From Aedes albopictus (taxonomy: Eukaryota > Arthropoda > Insecta > Diptera > Culicidae), in contig NC_085138.1 of the NCBI RefSeq assembly GCF_035046485.1, positions 336,123,312-336,187,311 on the forward strand: a stretch of DNA of 64,000 bases, read 5' to 3'. This document shows, piece by piece, positions 23,763-33,989 of the stretch. Numbering within the stretch: position 1 is the stretch's first letter; each line of letters starts with the position of its first letter. The notes below the pieces were generated by a model. The model was not told the DNA's origin, searched no databases, and worked only from the letters and a program-made list of their open reading frames with translations. The translations under genes and the position numbers were made by a program.

Positions 23763-25417
23763 GAGTAGTGTGCGGTAGTTCGGCAGCAGCAAAGCTTCGC
23801 GCGCTGGCTTTGCTAGATTTTTGCGATTTTTTTTTTCTTCTCTCTGCGGGGCTCCGACGACGGGACGAGTGTGCGCGCGCCGTGGTTCGAGTCGGTTCCG
23901 AATTTTTCGCTTCCCATCGGCGCTAGTTTTCAATACACTTTTAGTTGATAATAAATCTTTTCTTCCAGAGTGAAAAGTGATAGCTCGGGTTCGTCGGATC
24001 GCGCGTCATCGTGTGGTCGTGGTGGGCTTTTTTATCTTGTGAGATTGCTGCTCCTTTGTTAATTTCTTTCTGGATGTCTCTCTTTTCATTATTTTATTTA
24101 TTCATTATGTGTATATGTATCTTTTGAACATTTTGATCAAATTTGTATAGTTCGTCACCATGAGTGTCGACTTGTTTCTTGTTGTCAATGTCGAAAGTTG
24201 CATCTTGAAAATTATCTCTTTCACTTTGTCTATCATGTATCTATTTGTGTATATTTCTCATATGAGTCCGTCTTGGTTCGTCGTTGCATCGCGTCGTCGT
24301 CCTGTGTGCGTGCTTATCTTCGTACAGGGCGGTTTAGTTTGTTTTTGGAGGCAAAGTGAAAGTGCCGCTTTTTTCATTCGAATCGGCCGCGTCGTCGTCG
24401 ACAATTTGAATGTGCACATCGTCGTACCCGTGTGTTGTTGTAGCGGTTCAGTGTGATTTCGAGGCCAGTTAGTGGAAGATGCTGCAGCACATATGCACTG
24501 GACACTTCGAAGGATGTTTATTGGTGAGCTCGTTCCATTTTATCATAATAATTAATGCTAAAGGATGTATAAAATTCTGCTCTGGTTTTTGTGTATTTAT
24601 CTAACAAATATTGAAAAGTTCGTCACGTCATGTGTCGGCGCTAGTTCCAAATGCACATTTAGTAGATAATAAATATTTTTCTTTCATTTTTTGCATGTAC
24701 ACAAAAATTTGAATGGTTCGTCATCTTCGGTGTCGACATTTGTAATATTTTAGTCTAAATGAATAAATGTTTTGACTCAAATAAAGGTTGCATGAATTTC
24801 TGGAAAAAAGAGAGGGGTCTATCTTTTATCGTGAACCATGCGGTAAGATGTTTCTGATTTATTTTTAACGTGTTATTTTGTTAATACTTGTGAATTGATC
24901 GCGTTTAGCATTGTCTCGCGCGGAAACGCAAACTACAGATGCGTCGGTATTTAGCATTGTATTCTCCTTAGTTGCGAATGAATAACTTATATAGGGTGAG
25001 TTTTGAGGCACAATAGATCGCGTTCGTCGTCCACGGTTTAGAAGGGTATTTCTTCTTGAGCGCATTATTAATCGCGAATCAAAACATGACATTCGTTTAC
25101 CACGATGAAATCCTCAACATATCTCCATTTCCCCTGTCCAAACTCCTAGTGATTTCTCGTAGTAACGCAGAGAATTCCTCGGTTATTGGCCTAAGCGAGA
25201 ATCACGTCATCACTTCCTTCCCTATTCTCAATTGACCTGCATTCGGACGCGGCCGGCGCTGGTATTGCTTATTGAAAAGTATTGGGATTCCAGCATTTAC
25301 ACAATGAAGAGAAAGCTAATCCCAAGCACTATCTGTTGGTTCATTATGTAAATGCAGTTGTCCTTGCAATAACAGAGGAGCAACCGCGGGCGGTCAATCA
25401 TGCTCATGCTCATGCTC
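23763..25417 (+). mobile_element. Non-LTR retroposon insertion with 22-bp target duplication
   Basis: The target sequence, beginning aaatacctcatggagg, occurs at 23741-23762 and again at 25418-25439 as a perfect 22-bp duplication, directly in the microrepeat array. The insert has a GC-rich 5' part and ends in GCGGTCAATCATG with CTCATG repeats, a microsatellite tail like that of the SINE at 28611-29235. Two internal segments are related (near 23920-23965 and 24635-24685, sharing cggcgctagtt and gataataaat). No endonuclease or RT is visible. It is probably a deletion derivative or non-autonomous retroposon. Confidence 0.75.
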
Positions 25418-25439
25418 AAATACCTCATGGAGGTTTAGG

Positions 25440-25495
25440 AAATTCCCACAAAGAATTCTCGGAGAAATTCCTGCAGGAGTACTGGAAAAACTTGT
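25440..25495. repeat. GAATTCC microrepeat array (right remnant)
   Basis: The array cut by the retroposon continues here with AGAATTCTCGGAGAAATTCC-like monomers. Confidence 0.6.
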
Positions 25496-25558
25496 AATTA
25501 GAAGGCACGAAATGTTGCTAATTGGCAAATTGAGAGATGAAATTTGTGAAAAAAATCG

Positions 25559-25630
25559 CGTTCTGGTGGGATTCGAACCCACGACTCCGTATTCGCTAGA
25601 CCGGCGCTTTAACCAACTAAGCCACAGAAC
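25559..25630 (-). tRNA. tRNA-like sequence, probably a pseudogene
   Basis: The minus strand shows an A box (TGGCTTAGTTGG), a perfect T arm (GTGGG TTCGAAT CCCAC), a D stem and a six-pair acceptor stem GTTCTG/CAGAAC, then CGCGA and seven Ts that could end Pol III transcription. The D and T arms resemble tRNA-Thr. The anticodon arm does not fold into a normal 5-bp stem with a 7-base loop (CCG/CGG around 12 bases), so an isotype cannot be assigned. It may be a tRNA pseudogene or the head of a SINE. Confidence 0.4.
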
Positions 25631-25917
25631 TGGTAATGGTTCTGCGGAATAGAAAGCCAAACTGACTCCGAAGCCGCACCGTGAACACTCCTATTTCACA
25701 AACTCATCTCTCTTTTCGGCTGGATGCCAATCCACAACACACTCCTGTTTGTGCCCACTAACGACAAGACTTCACATCACTGCTGTTATGAATGCATACT
25801 CAGAAATCAATTAGAAACTTATGCAAATGAGAGCCGATGTGTCAAAAAAAACAGCAAATATCGTTTTATAATTATAGCAAGCTAATCGTCTTTGTAAATT
25901 CATGTTAAAACACGATA

Positions 25918-26835
25918 CAGGGGATACTCAAAATAACTGGAACAGGTAAAATTTTCACTTTTCTAAAAATGTTCAACTCGCTGTAACTTTTTGAAAAGGA
26001 CACCAATTCTCAAATTTTTACTGTAAGTTCATCAACTAGTTGTGTATCAGTGGTCCAAATTTGGAAAAGATCGGGCTATTCTTCACGAAGATATAAAGAT
26101 TCTTGAAAAGGGTATAATTATTCGATAGCCAACTTTGAGCTGTTATATCTCCGGATTCAATGAACTGATTCCAATGAAATTTTGACCATTCATGACTTAT
26201 ATGATGAACTCTTAAAAACGTTTAACTTAACTTGAAATTTTTAACAAGGGAAAAAAATATTACGATTTCATTTATTTCACGATTTTTTAGTAAATTCATC
26301 AATTTCTAATATGCATCCCATTACTTTCTCAATTTATTAGCGGCTATGTTGTACCTTTTCTTCAAAACACATTTATATGTAAGTCATTTAGAGGGAAATT
26401 AATTGAACTATAATTTGCATCTTAAATTTTGAAACGATGTTGAAGTTTTGGATAATTTGGTGTTTTATTAGAAAAATAATCTAATCGTTATAATTTTCTT
26501 CCGTGTTAAGAATTTTAAGTTAAGTCAAAGGTTTTTCATAGCTCATTATACAAGTCATTAATGGTTAAAATTTCATTGCATTCGGTTCATTGAATCCGGA
26601 GATATAACAGCTCAAAGCTGGCTATCGGATAATTTTACCTTTTTCTAGAATCTTTATAACTCCGTGGACAATGGTCCGATCTTTTCCAAAATTGGACTAC
26701 TGATACACAACTAGTTGCTGAACTTACAGTAAAAAATTGAGAATATTTGATGCACTTTTTGAAAAGTTACAGCGAGTTGAACATTTTTTGAAAAGTGAAA
26801 ATTTTACCTGTCCCAGTTATTTTGAGTATCCCCTG
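25918..26835. mobile_element. Palindromic TA-flanked element, 918 bp
   Basis: CAGGGGATACTCAAAATAACTG at the left end and its reverse complement at the right are each bordered by TA. The two halves mirror each other over nearly the whole length (for example gagctgttatatctccgg against ccggagatataacagctc), centred near 26370. TA target sites and CAGGG ends fit the Tc1/mariner superfamily. The element is non-coding. Confidence 0.8.
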
Positions 26836-27155
26836 TATCATCATGATATTCACAAATGAACCAGGATACCTTTCAAATTTTTGAGCGATTCAATCTCAAC
26901 GGAACACCCAGGCACATCACAATATATTTTATACCCCCAGTAGAAAATCATGAGAAAAACTATTTGTCAACACTGCTTCCCATTTATTAACAGCACAATG
27001 AATGGACATACATACTGCTAAGCAAATTACAGAGAATTTAGTAAACATGTTGTAGAATCGAAGAAAAATTTAAAATATTACATGTAAAACAATGTAAAAC
27101 AATTCCATGAAAAATAGGTCCAAAAAGTGTTATAAAGTGCATTCGAATTGATTAA
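26836..27155. other. Short AT-rich stretch upstream of gelsolin gene 1
   Basis: No gene or repeat is recognised. If the 14-kb exon is real, this is the 3' end of intron 1, ending in the acceptor TTTTTCCAG at 27165-27173. Confidence 0.4.
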
Positions 27156-27179
27156 ATGTTTTGGTTTTTCCAGCTAACC

Positions 27180-28408
27180 ATGCAACCTCGCATCGTACAC
27201 TTGACGGTGTTGGCCGCCATCGTTGGTCTGGCAGTGGCAGCCAATGTGCCAAGCACTCCCGGCCGTAAGCTCAACATTCCGGCCTTCAACAATGCCGGCA
27301 AAACCAAGGGCCTTGAAATTTGGCGCATCGAGAACTTCCAACCCGTTGCCGTTCCGAAGGCCGAGTACGGAAAGTTCTACTCCGGGGATTCGTATATTGT
27401 TCTGAATGTGGGTAGATTCCTGGTGAACGTTGCGACGCTAATTAATCTAACTTTTTTCTTCTGTAGACCCTCGAAGACAAGAACAAGAAAAAATCTCACG
27501 ATGCGCACTTCTGGCTGGGTCTGAAAACCACTCAGGACGAGGCCGGATCTGCGGCCATCCTTACCGTACAGCTGGATGACCTCCTTGGAGGAGTCCCCGT
27601 CCAACACCGAGAAGTCGAAGGATCCGAATCGGATCTTTTCTTAAGCTATTTCAAGGGAGGAGTCCGTTACCTGGAAGGCGGAGTCGCATCCGGGTTCAAG
27701 CACGTTCAAACCAACGCAGCCCATCCGAAACGACTCTTCCAAGTCAAGGGAGCCAAGAACATCCGTCTGCGACAGGTTGAACTGGCCGTATCCGCCATGA
27801 ACAAGGGCGACTGCTTCATTCTGGATTCAGATCGGGACGTGTTCGTCTGGGTTGGACCGAAAGCCAACCGCGTCGAGAAGCTGAAGGCCATCAACGTCGG
27901 AAACGATATCCGCGATCGGGATCACAATGGACGTGCCACGGTTCATATCGTTGATGAATTCTCCTCACTGACGGATCAGGAGAGCTTCTTCAAGTCGCTG
28001 GGCTCCGGATCGCCATCGACCGTGCCGGATCAGTCGACGGCCAAGGAAGATGCGGCGTTCGAGAAGGCGGATGCCGCTCGGGTGGAACTCTACAAGGTCA
28101 CCGACTCCAAGGGAGGAAAGCTGGCCGTTGAGCAGATTACGCAGAAGCCGCTGAAGCAGGAGATGCTGAAGCCCGAGGATGCTTTCATTCTGGACACGGG
28201 ATCCGGATTGTACGTCTGGATCGGAAAGACCGCTACGCAGCAGGAAAAGACCCAATCCCTGGCGAAGGCTCAGGAGTTCATCAAGAACAAGAAGTACCCC
28301 GCTTGGACACCGGTGGAACGGATTGTGCAGAATGCTGAATCGGCGCCGTTCAAGCACTTCTTCCAGACCTGGCGCGAGGCCGGATCCACGGGATCCAGAC
28401 TGGTGTAA
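27180..28408 (+). CDS. Secreted gelsolin, three gelsolin domains (two coding exons)
   Basis: Exons 27180-27407 and 27467-28408 join across a 59-bp GT-AG intron (codons AAT|ACC) to give 389 residues. The ATG at 27180 is preferred over the in-frame ATG at 27156 because an acceptor (CAG, 27171-27173) lies between them. Residues 1-20 form a signal peptide with a hydrophobic core ([11 protein letters not shown]). Domain G1 (about 45-150) has [18 protein letters not shown] and [13 protein letters not shown]2 (about 165-270) has [17 protein letters not shown], the phosphoinositide/actin region, and [17 protein letters not shown]3 (about 285-385) has [16 protein letters not shown]. Gelsolins sever and cap actin filaments under calcium control; a secreted form would act in haemolymph as an actin scavenger. 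The length fits half-gelsolins with domains G1-G3. A paralogue begins at 45852. Confidence 0.95.
27408..27466 (+). other. Intron of gelsolin gene 1 (59 bp)
   Basis: The donor GTGGGT and acceptor TTCTTCTGTAG flank a phase-0 intron. Gene 2 has an intron at the same codon (LN|T), so the position is ancestral to the duplication. Confidence 0.9.
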
Positions 28409-28492
28409 GACTTTATATTTTCATGGGAAATGTGGTGCACGTTGCCTTTGGACGATAGAAAAATATGAAATTGTTAAAACTAAAGTGCTGTG

Positions 28493-28498
28493 AATAAA
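28493..28498 (+). terminator. Polyadenylation signal of gelsolin gene 1
   Basis: AATAAA lies 85 bases after the stop codon in a short AT-rich 3' UTR. It is the first canonical signal downstream. Confidence 0.7.
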
Positions 28499-28610
28499 GC
28501 AGATAAAAGTAAAAAAATGGTCTAATCGATTATATGCAGGGCCACAGTTATCTCTTGCTATTTTATGGATTCTCGAAAAAAAAACTCCTGTTTGTGTCCC
28601 TCTATTTCAG

Positions 28611-29235
28611 CTCACGGGCTTGGTGGTGTAATGTTTACCGCTTCTGATTCATAAGCTGGAGAACTTGGGTTCAATCCCTGGCTCGTCCCTTTCCTCTTAC
28701 TTTCTATATTTTTATCTCAACTTTTCTCTCTCTTCTATATATATACATCTCATGTGTATTTGTATGATCGTAGCCATTGCTAGAACTAGGGGTAGATTGA
28801 GTTGAAAGCCATTTCTCTTCCATCAAATTTTCATCACACAACAGTGTCAATCTAACGCCTACATGCAACCATGCGAACTGTGTCACTTCACAGTAATCTT
28901 CACACAATCTATCACTTTACTTGGTATCCATGCACCAATGTGTGAAACCTGTGCCAAAAATAAACATTTCCCACCAACACTCGCACATCCGAATGACCTA
29001 GTGCAGGCGAAGAGCACTCAACGGCCTGTTGGTAACAAGCGATTGCAATATCAATTCCCTCCCCTCCCCCAGATTGAGTAGCAGGCGCCATTCTCGCCTT
29101 AAAATAGAAGACCACCAACCCTCACACACTGAAGGGTGCCTGTTGGTCCCAAGCAGCTATCCCTTTGTGTGAGTGTAGCTGATCTGGTGATACTGGAGTA
29201 GCAACTGGAGGCGGTCAATGAAGCTCAAGCTCAAG
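28611..29235 (+). mobile_element. tRNA-derived SINE, 625 bp, with 9-bp target duplication
   Basis: CTATTTCAG occurs at 28602-28610 and 29236-29244. The head carries tRNA-like A-box (TGGTGTAATGTTTACC) and B-box (GGGTTCAATCCC) promoter elements within the first 75 bp. The long body ends GGCGGTCAATGAAGCTCAAG with a CTCAAG microsatellite tail, the same style as the retroposon ending at 25417. It lies about 110 bp past the gelsolin poly(A) signal. Confidence 0.8.
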
Positions 29236-29701
29236 CTATTTCAGTCTAACTTTGCATTGTTTCTGAGCTGTATCTGATTTTCTTTGTGTTACCAATTATT
29301 TCGAGGTCGGTAGAGAATTTGGGCTTATCACAAAAAAATACTTAAGAAAAAAATCCATAAAAGGAGGTTACTTGTGCTGTTACTCTATTATAATAAATAA
29401 ATAAATAAATAAAAGGGTTTAAAAAATCCTGAAGAATTTCCCATATAAAAAAACCAAGAATAGGGTTAGTGTATCAGTTATGGACGTAGTGGTTTCCTAT
29501 TTAGCCATATTGGAAATTTAAAAACTTTTCAAGCTATGACCTATTATGAAAGTTTAAAATGTAAGAATTTAGATGTAACATGTCATTAAAACTCTTAAAA
29601 TATTGCTAAATTTGGGAATTATCTCATATGCTCACGATGGCCAAATAAGGAACTACTATGGCGAAAACTGATACACTCAGCCTATTGCCAAAATCATTCT
29701 A
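29236..29701. other. Gene-free stretch with a short TAAA microsatellite
   Basis: AATAAATAAATAAATAAA lies near 29393-29412. The rest is AT-rich with no recognised feature. Confidence 0.5.
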
Positions 29702-31270
29702 CAGGGCATTTTTTTATTATCGTACAAATTGGACCGAAGGGTCTCAGATTTTCATGAAACATTTTCCACAGGCAGGGCTCATGGATATATGAACAAATAA
29801 AAATGAGAAAAATTCAGGGTCGCCTATTTCCCGGAAAACTCAAGTGGAAATTTTTGGTTTTCCCCTGACACTACTTACCTTGAAAAATTATAACTCAAGA
29901 GCGAAGCATCGTAGAAACAAAGTTTTTTTTTACAAAATGAAAGCAAATTTTCTCAGAAATAAAATAAAAATATGAACTGGAAAAAGTTTTCCACAAAATT
30001 TTCCACAGTTGAGAAAATTCGTAAAGAAAAGCCGGAAAAACTATGCCCGAACTCGTGAAAAATTTTCAAAAAAATATTTTTAAAAGGCTGAAATTTTTGG
30101 AATGCACTTTTTTTTCGTTTTTGAGTTATGGCCAATTTTGTTGAAAAATGTTCAAATGTGCCATAAAAGCCTTTTCTTCGAAAAATCATAACTGAAGAAC
30201 GAAGCATCGTAGAAGCAAAGTTTTGTAATAAAAACGAAAGCAAATTTTCTCAGGAATTCCAAAAAAATATGAAGTGGAAAAAGATTTCCACAAAATTTCC
30301 CACCGTCGAGAAAATTCATAAAGAAAAGCCGGAAAAACTATGTCCGGACTCGCGGAAAATTTTCAAAAAAAAATTTTTGAGAAGGTAATTTTATAAGCTT
30401 TGATCGCTGAAATTTTTGGAATGTACTTTTTTTTTCGTTACTGAGTTATGACCAATTTTGTGAAAATGATCATGTAAGCCTATATTATGTGGTCATTTTT
30501 CACTAAATTTCCCATATTTGATTTAATTGATTTGTCTTTATTTCAGAGGCTTTCAGCCCTTGGCTGGTCGATTTCCAATAACTCAGGAACGAAAATTAAG
30601 TGCAGTCCAAAAATTTCAGCGATCAAAGCTTATGAAATTACCGTCTCAAAAATATTTTTTTTGAAAATTTTCCACGAGCTCGGACATAGTTTTTCCGGCT
30701 TTTCTGTATGAATTTTCTCAACGGTGGAAAATTTTTTGGAAAACTTTTTACATTTCATATTTATTTTTTGAATTCCTGAGAAAATTTTCTTTCATTTTCA
30801 TTAAAAAACTTTGTTTCTACGATGCTTCGTTCTTGAGTTATGATTTTTCAAAGAAAAGGCTTTTATGGCACATTTGGACATTTTTCAACAAAATTGGTCA
30901 TAACTCAAAAACGAAAAAAAGTGCATTCCAAAAATTTCAGCGATTGAAGCTTATAAAATAAACTTCTCAAAAATATTTTTTCGAAAATTTTCCACTAGTT
31001 CGGGCATAGTTTTTCCGGCTTTTCATTACGAATTTTCTCAACTGTGGAAAATTTTGTGGAAAACTTTTTCTAGTTCATTTTTTTTTTATTTCTGAGAAAA
31101 TTTGCTGTCATTTTTAAATAAAAACTTTGTTTCTACGATGCTTCGTTCTTGAGTTATGATTTTTCAAAGTAAGTAGTATCAAGGGAAAACAAAAAAAATC
31201 CACCTGAATTTTCCGGGAAAATAGGCGACCCTGAATTTTTCTCATTTTTTTTTGTTCATATATCCATGAG

Positions 31271-33165
31271 GGTTGTAGGACAAAAGGTCGAAGGTCAAAA
31301 AGTCGAAGATCAAAAGGTCGACACTCAAAAGGTCGAAGGGTCAAAAGGTCGAAGGGTCAAAAGGTCGAAAGGTCGAAATATAAAAATACCTAGGACAAAA
31401 GGTCGATAGGACAAAAGGTCGAAGGCTCAAAAGGTCGAAAGGTCGAAATTGAAAAAAAATAAACTAGGACAAAAGGTCGAATTGAAAAATGGATGAAGTG
31501 GAACAATGACGATGATACAGAAGACCAAAATAACCATAAATCTCTTCTTTCCTCTTCCTTCTAACTTTACATTCTCACTGCAGCTAGGCCTGCATCTTTT
31601 CAACTTAGTGTTCTTTTAGCACTTTCGCAGTTATTAATTGAAGGGCTTTCTTTGCCTGTCATTGTTTGAATTTTTATATTATATGACAAGCATACACTAT
31701 TCCTAATAAGTCAACAATATTTCCTGACCGGAACGGGAATCCAACCTTTAATTACAGTGGGTTTTTATAATAGTTGCCGTTTTCGTAGTACTAGTTTGTT
31801 GTAGAATGCATGATTCATTTGAACAATTATTGGCGTTACTACTATTAATTTCTTTTATAGAATTTAGCCTTTTTTCAAAGATAATCTGTTCTTTCTAGTA
31901 ATGCTTTTTGGCAGTTGTTGACATTATTACTATATTTTTTTTAATAGAACTTTGCCTTCTTTTAAACATAGGCCGTTTCCTCTAGTAGTGCTTCTTGACA
32001 TTTTTTTGTCTACTTACTAATAATATATTCGTTTCTAAAATTTTGCCTTTTTTGAAAAATTGGTCGTTTCTTTGAGTAATACTGTCACAGGAAGCATTTA
32101 AAAAAAAAACTCGCAATATTTTCTTCAAAGTGACAAGGAGATTTTCAATTTGGTGTCCAAGTACTCACCCAGCAACATTTCAGATCATGTAACAGGAATC
32201 GCATTAGTCCTTGAGAGTTTTTAAATTAGCATAGATATTACTATATGAAGCAATTAATTCAATAAATAAATAAATAAACTATTTCAAACCATGTTTTTAT
32301 GTTGTTTTTTTTTATTTATTTTTTTTTTGTAGTAACATATTTATAGCTACTGGCGTGACTACCATTATTTTTTCCTATATAATGTTACCTTCTTTTGAAC
32401 ATAGGCTGTTCTTTCTAGAAATGTTTTTTGATAATTTTTGGCGTGCTTACTAATAATACAATTGTGTATAATATTTTTTCTTCTTTTAAAAATAGGTCGT
32501 TCTTTCTAGTTATACTATCACAGCGATTATTTTAAATTTGGTTTCAAATATGTCCAAAGAGATCTCCTACAAAGATCAACTTAAATATTAAAGATGTGAA
32601 GATCAACGTTACGTTTTATTTTTTTAATAACCTCTAGTTCAATGTACTTATGAGACATTGCATTTTTGATACTTTATACGTACTTTTTCTATTCGTTTTG
32701 ACGATTTCTTTTTATTCCATCCAAAACCACATATTGATTAGGAATGACGCAACGCGAAAAATATTTATGGCGTAAATCATCGCGCTGCAGGTACTTGAAT
32801 AAATTTGAAATCCGCTTTTCGTAACGAATCCAGGCCTGTCAGTTTTATTACTAACTACAGCCTTCGAGCCTTTGACCTTCCAACCTTCTTCCTCTCGACA
32901 TTTGGCCTTGTTATTTTTTTATTTTGACTTTTCGACCTTTCGACCTTTTGACCCTTCGACCTTTCGACCTTTTGTCCTAGTTATTTTTTTTGTTATTTCG
33001 ACCTTTCGACCTTTTGACCGCTTGTGATTTCGAACTTTCGACCTTTTGCCCTAGTTATTTTTTTATTTCGACCTTTCGACCTTTTGACCCTTCGATTTTT
33101 TGTCCTTTCGACCTTTCGACTTTATGGCTTTCGACCTTTTGACCATCGACCTTTTGTCATAGATC
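31271..33165. mobile_element. Foldback-like element, 1,895 bp, with 10-bp target duplication
   Basis: TATCCATGAG at 31261-31270 and 33166-33175 is a perfect 10-bp duplication. The element's ends are long inverted arrays of 8-12-bp monomers of the type CAAAAGGTCGAAGG: about 31278-31480 at the left and 32870-33155 at the right in reverse complement. The middle (31480-32865) is about 1.4 kb of non-coding AT-rich DNA. Inverted termini made of short tandem repeats with a 9-10 bp duplication are typical of Foldback- or Mutator-type elements. No transposase frame is present. Confidence 0.8.
31560..31760 (-). repeat. Feilai-like SINE remnant inside the Foldback-like element
   Basis: Phrases aacttagtgttctt, gcactttcgcagttatta and ggctttctttgcc are followed by ccggaacgggaatccaacc, which on the minus strand is a decayed B box. 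The order matches tRNA-derived SINEs I associate with Feilai. Confidence 0.4.
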
Positions 33166-33252
33166 TATCCATGAGCCCTGCCTATGGAAAAAGTTTCATG
33201 AAAATCTGAGACCCTTCGGCCCAAACCCATAGGGTAATAAAAAAATCCCCTA

Positions 33253-33985
33253 CACTCCACAGAAACGACTTTGATTTGATGGTTGATGATTTAACAGAAT
33301 TATCTGCGGAAATTTTACCAATCACTCCTTCTTAGTTTTATTTTCGAAAATTTTTGATATTGAGTGTTTTTTAGACTTCACCTTTTGTACAAGTAAAATA
33401 ATGTTCCGAAATTCCTTCTAAAAATGACATTTTTCATTTGATATTCTTGTAGCAAGTTCTACCCCATTGGTTAAGTTCTGAATAAATTTCTAAGGCAGAA
33501 TGACACAGACATTACACCAAAGTAAAAGTTTCATAAATGTTCTTTGTGTGATTATGGAATTCTACATACAATAAAATTCCGGCAGCATTCTAACTGGAGG
33601 TTCGTCAGTAATAATCGCAGAGTTATTAGAAGACTTGCATGTGTTATTTCAGACGATTCTTCAAGTCTTTTTGTTTTCTTCTTCAATTCTTCTTTTCTTT
33701 TATTACTACTACCTCTACTTCTCTTCCTCTTCTTCATTTTTCTCTTTATCTTTTTTTTCTGATCGCCTTTTCGTTTCGCTGGAATTACGCATGCTTTTCT
33801 GAAACTTAGTTTATAGAACACTTCCACAGTTTTTAATTAGGGACATGTATGAAGAAGACCCTTCTGAGTTTCCTAATGTTTCCCAACTTTAGAGCTATTG
33901 TTTTTCCCATGATTTGACAAAAACTGATATAATTAATTAAATAACAAATTACAAATTCAAAAATATGAATCTTCAATGTTTTTAA
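33253..33985. other. Gene-free stretch with a pyrimidine-rich tract
   Basis: A C/T-rich tract (tcttcttc phrases) at about 33660-33765 creates long open frames on both strands (33544-33762 and 33552-33827). These are composition artefacts. Nothing else is recognised. Confidence 0.5.
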
Positions 33986-33989
33986 ATGG

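Larger units (their letters stand above)
29702..33250. mobile_element. Large palindromic TA-type element, split by a Foldback-like insertion
   Basis: Left CAGGGCATTTTTTTATTA and a right end mirrored as GGGGATTTTTTTATTA, each next to TA, enclose mirrored phrases: gaagggtctcagattttcatg on the left and its reverse complement near 33200. Inside, 29770-31270 is a second-order palindrome in which each arm holds a tandem duplication of about 300 bp (for example gaagcatcgtagaa at 29904 and 30202, and its mirror at 30817 and 31136). The right arm is interrupted at 31271-33165. No transposase is visible. Outer ends are accurate to about 5 bp. Confidence 0.65.

Noticed and set aside
23763..24500. GC-rich segment as a 5' UTR exon of gelsolin gene 1
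   Set aside because: It lies inside an insertion bounded by a 22-bp target duplication, so it belongs to a retroposon.
27156..27179. Upstream in-frame ATG of gelsolin gene 1
   Set aside because: It lies before a good splice acceptor (CAG at 27171-27173), so it is probably intronic; the ATG at 27180 gives a normal signal peptide.
27965..28357. Minus-strand frame within gelsolin exon 2
   Set aside because: Antisense shadow of a clear coding exon.
31271..33165. Simple satellite explanation for the GGTCGAAAGG arrays
   Set aside because: The arrays are inverted, bound a unique middle, and are flanked by a perfect 10-bp duplication, which fits a transposon better.
33552..33827. Lys/Arg-rich minus-strand frame
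   Set aside because: Produced by a pyrimidine-rich tract, without homology features.
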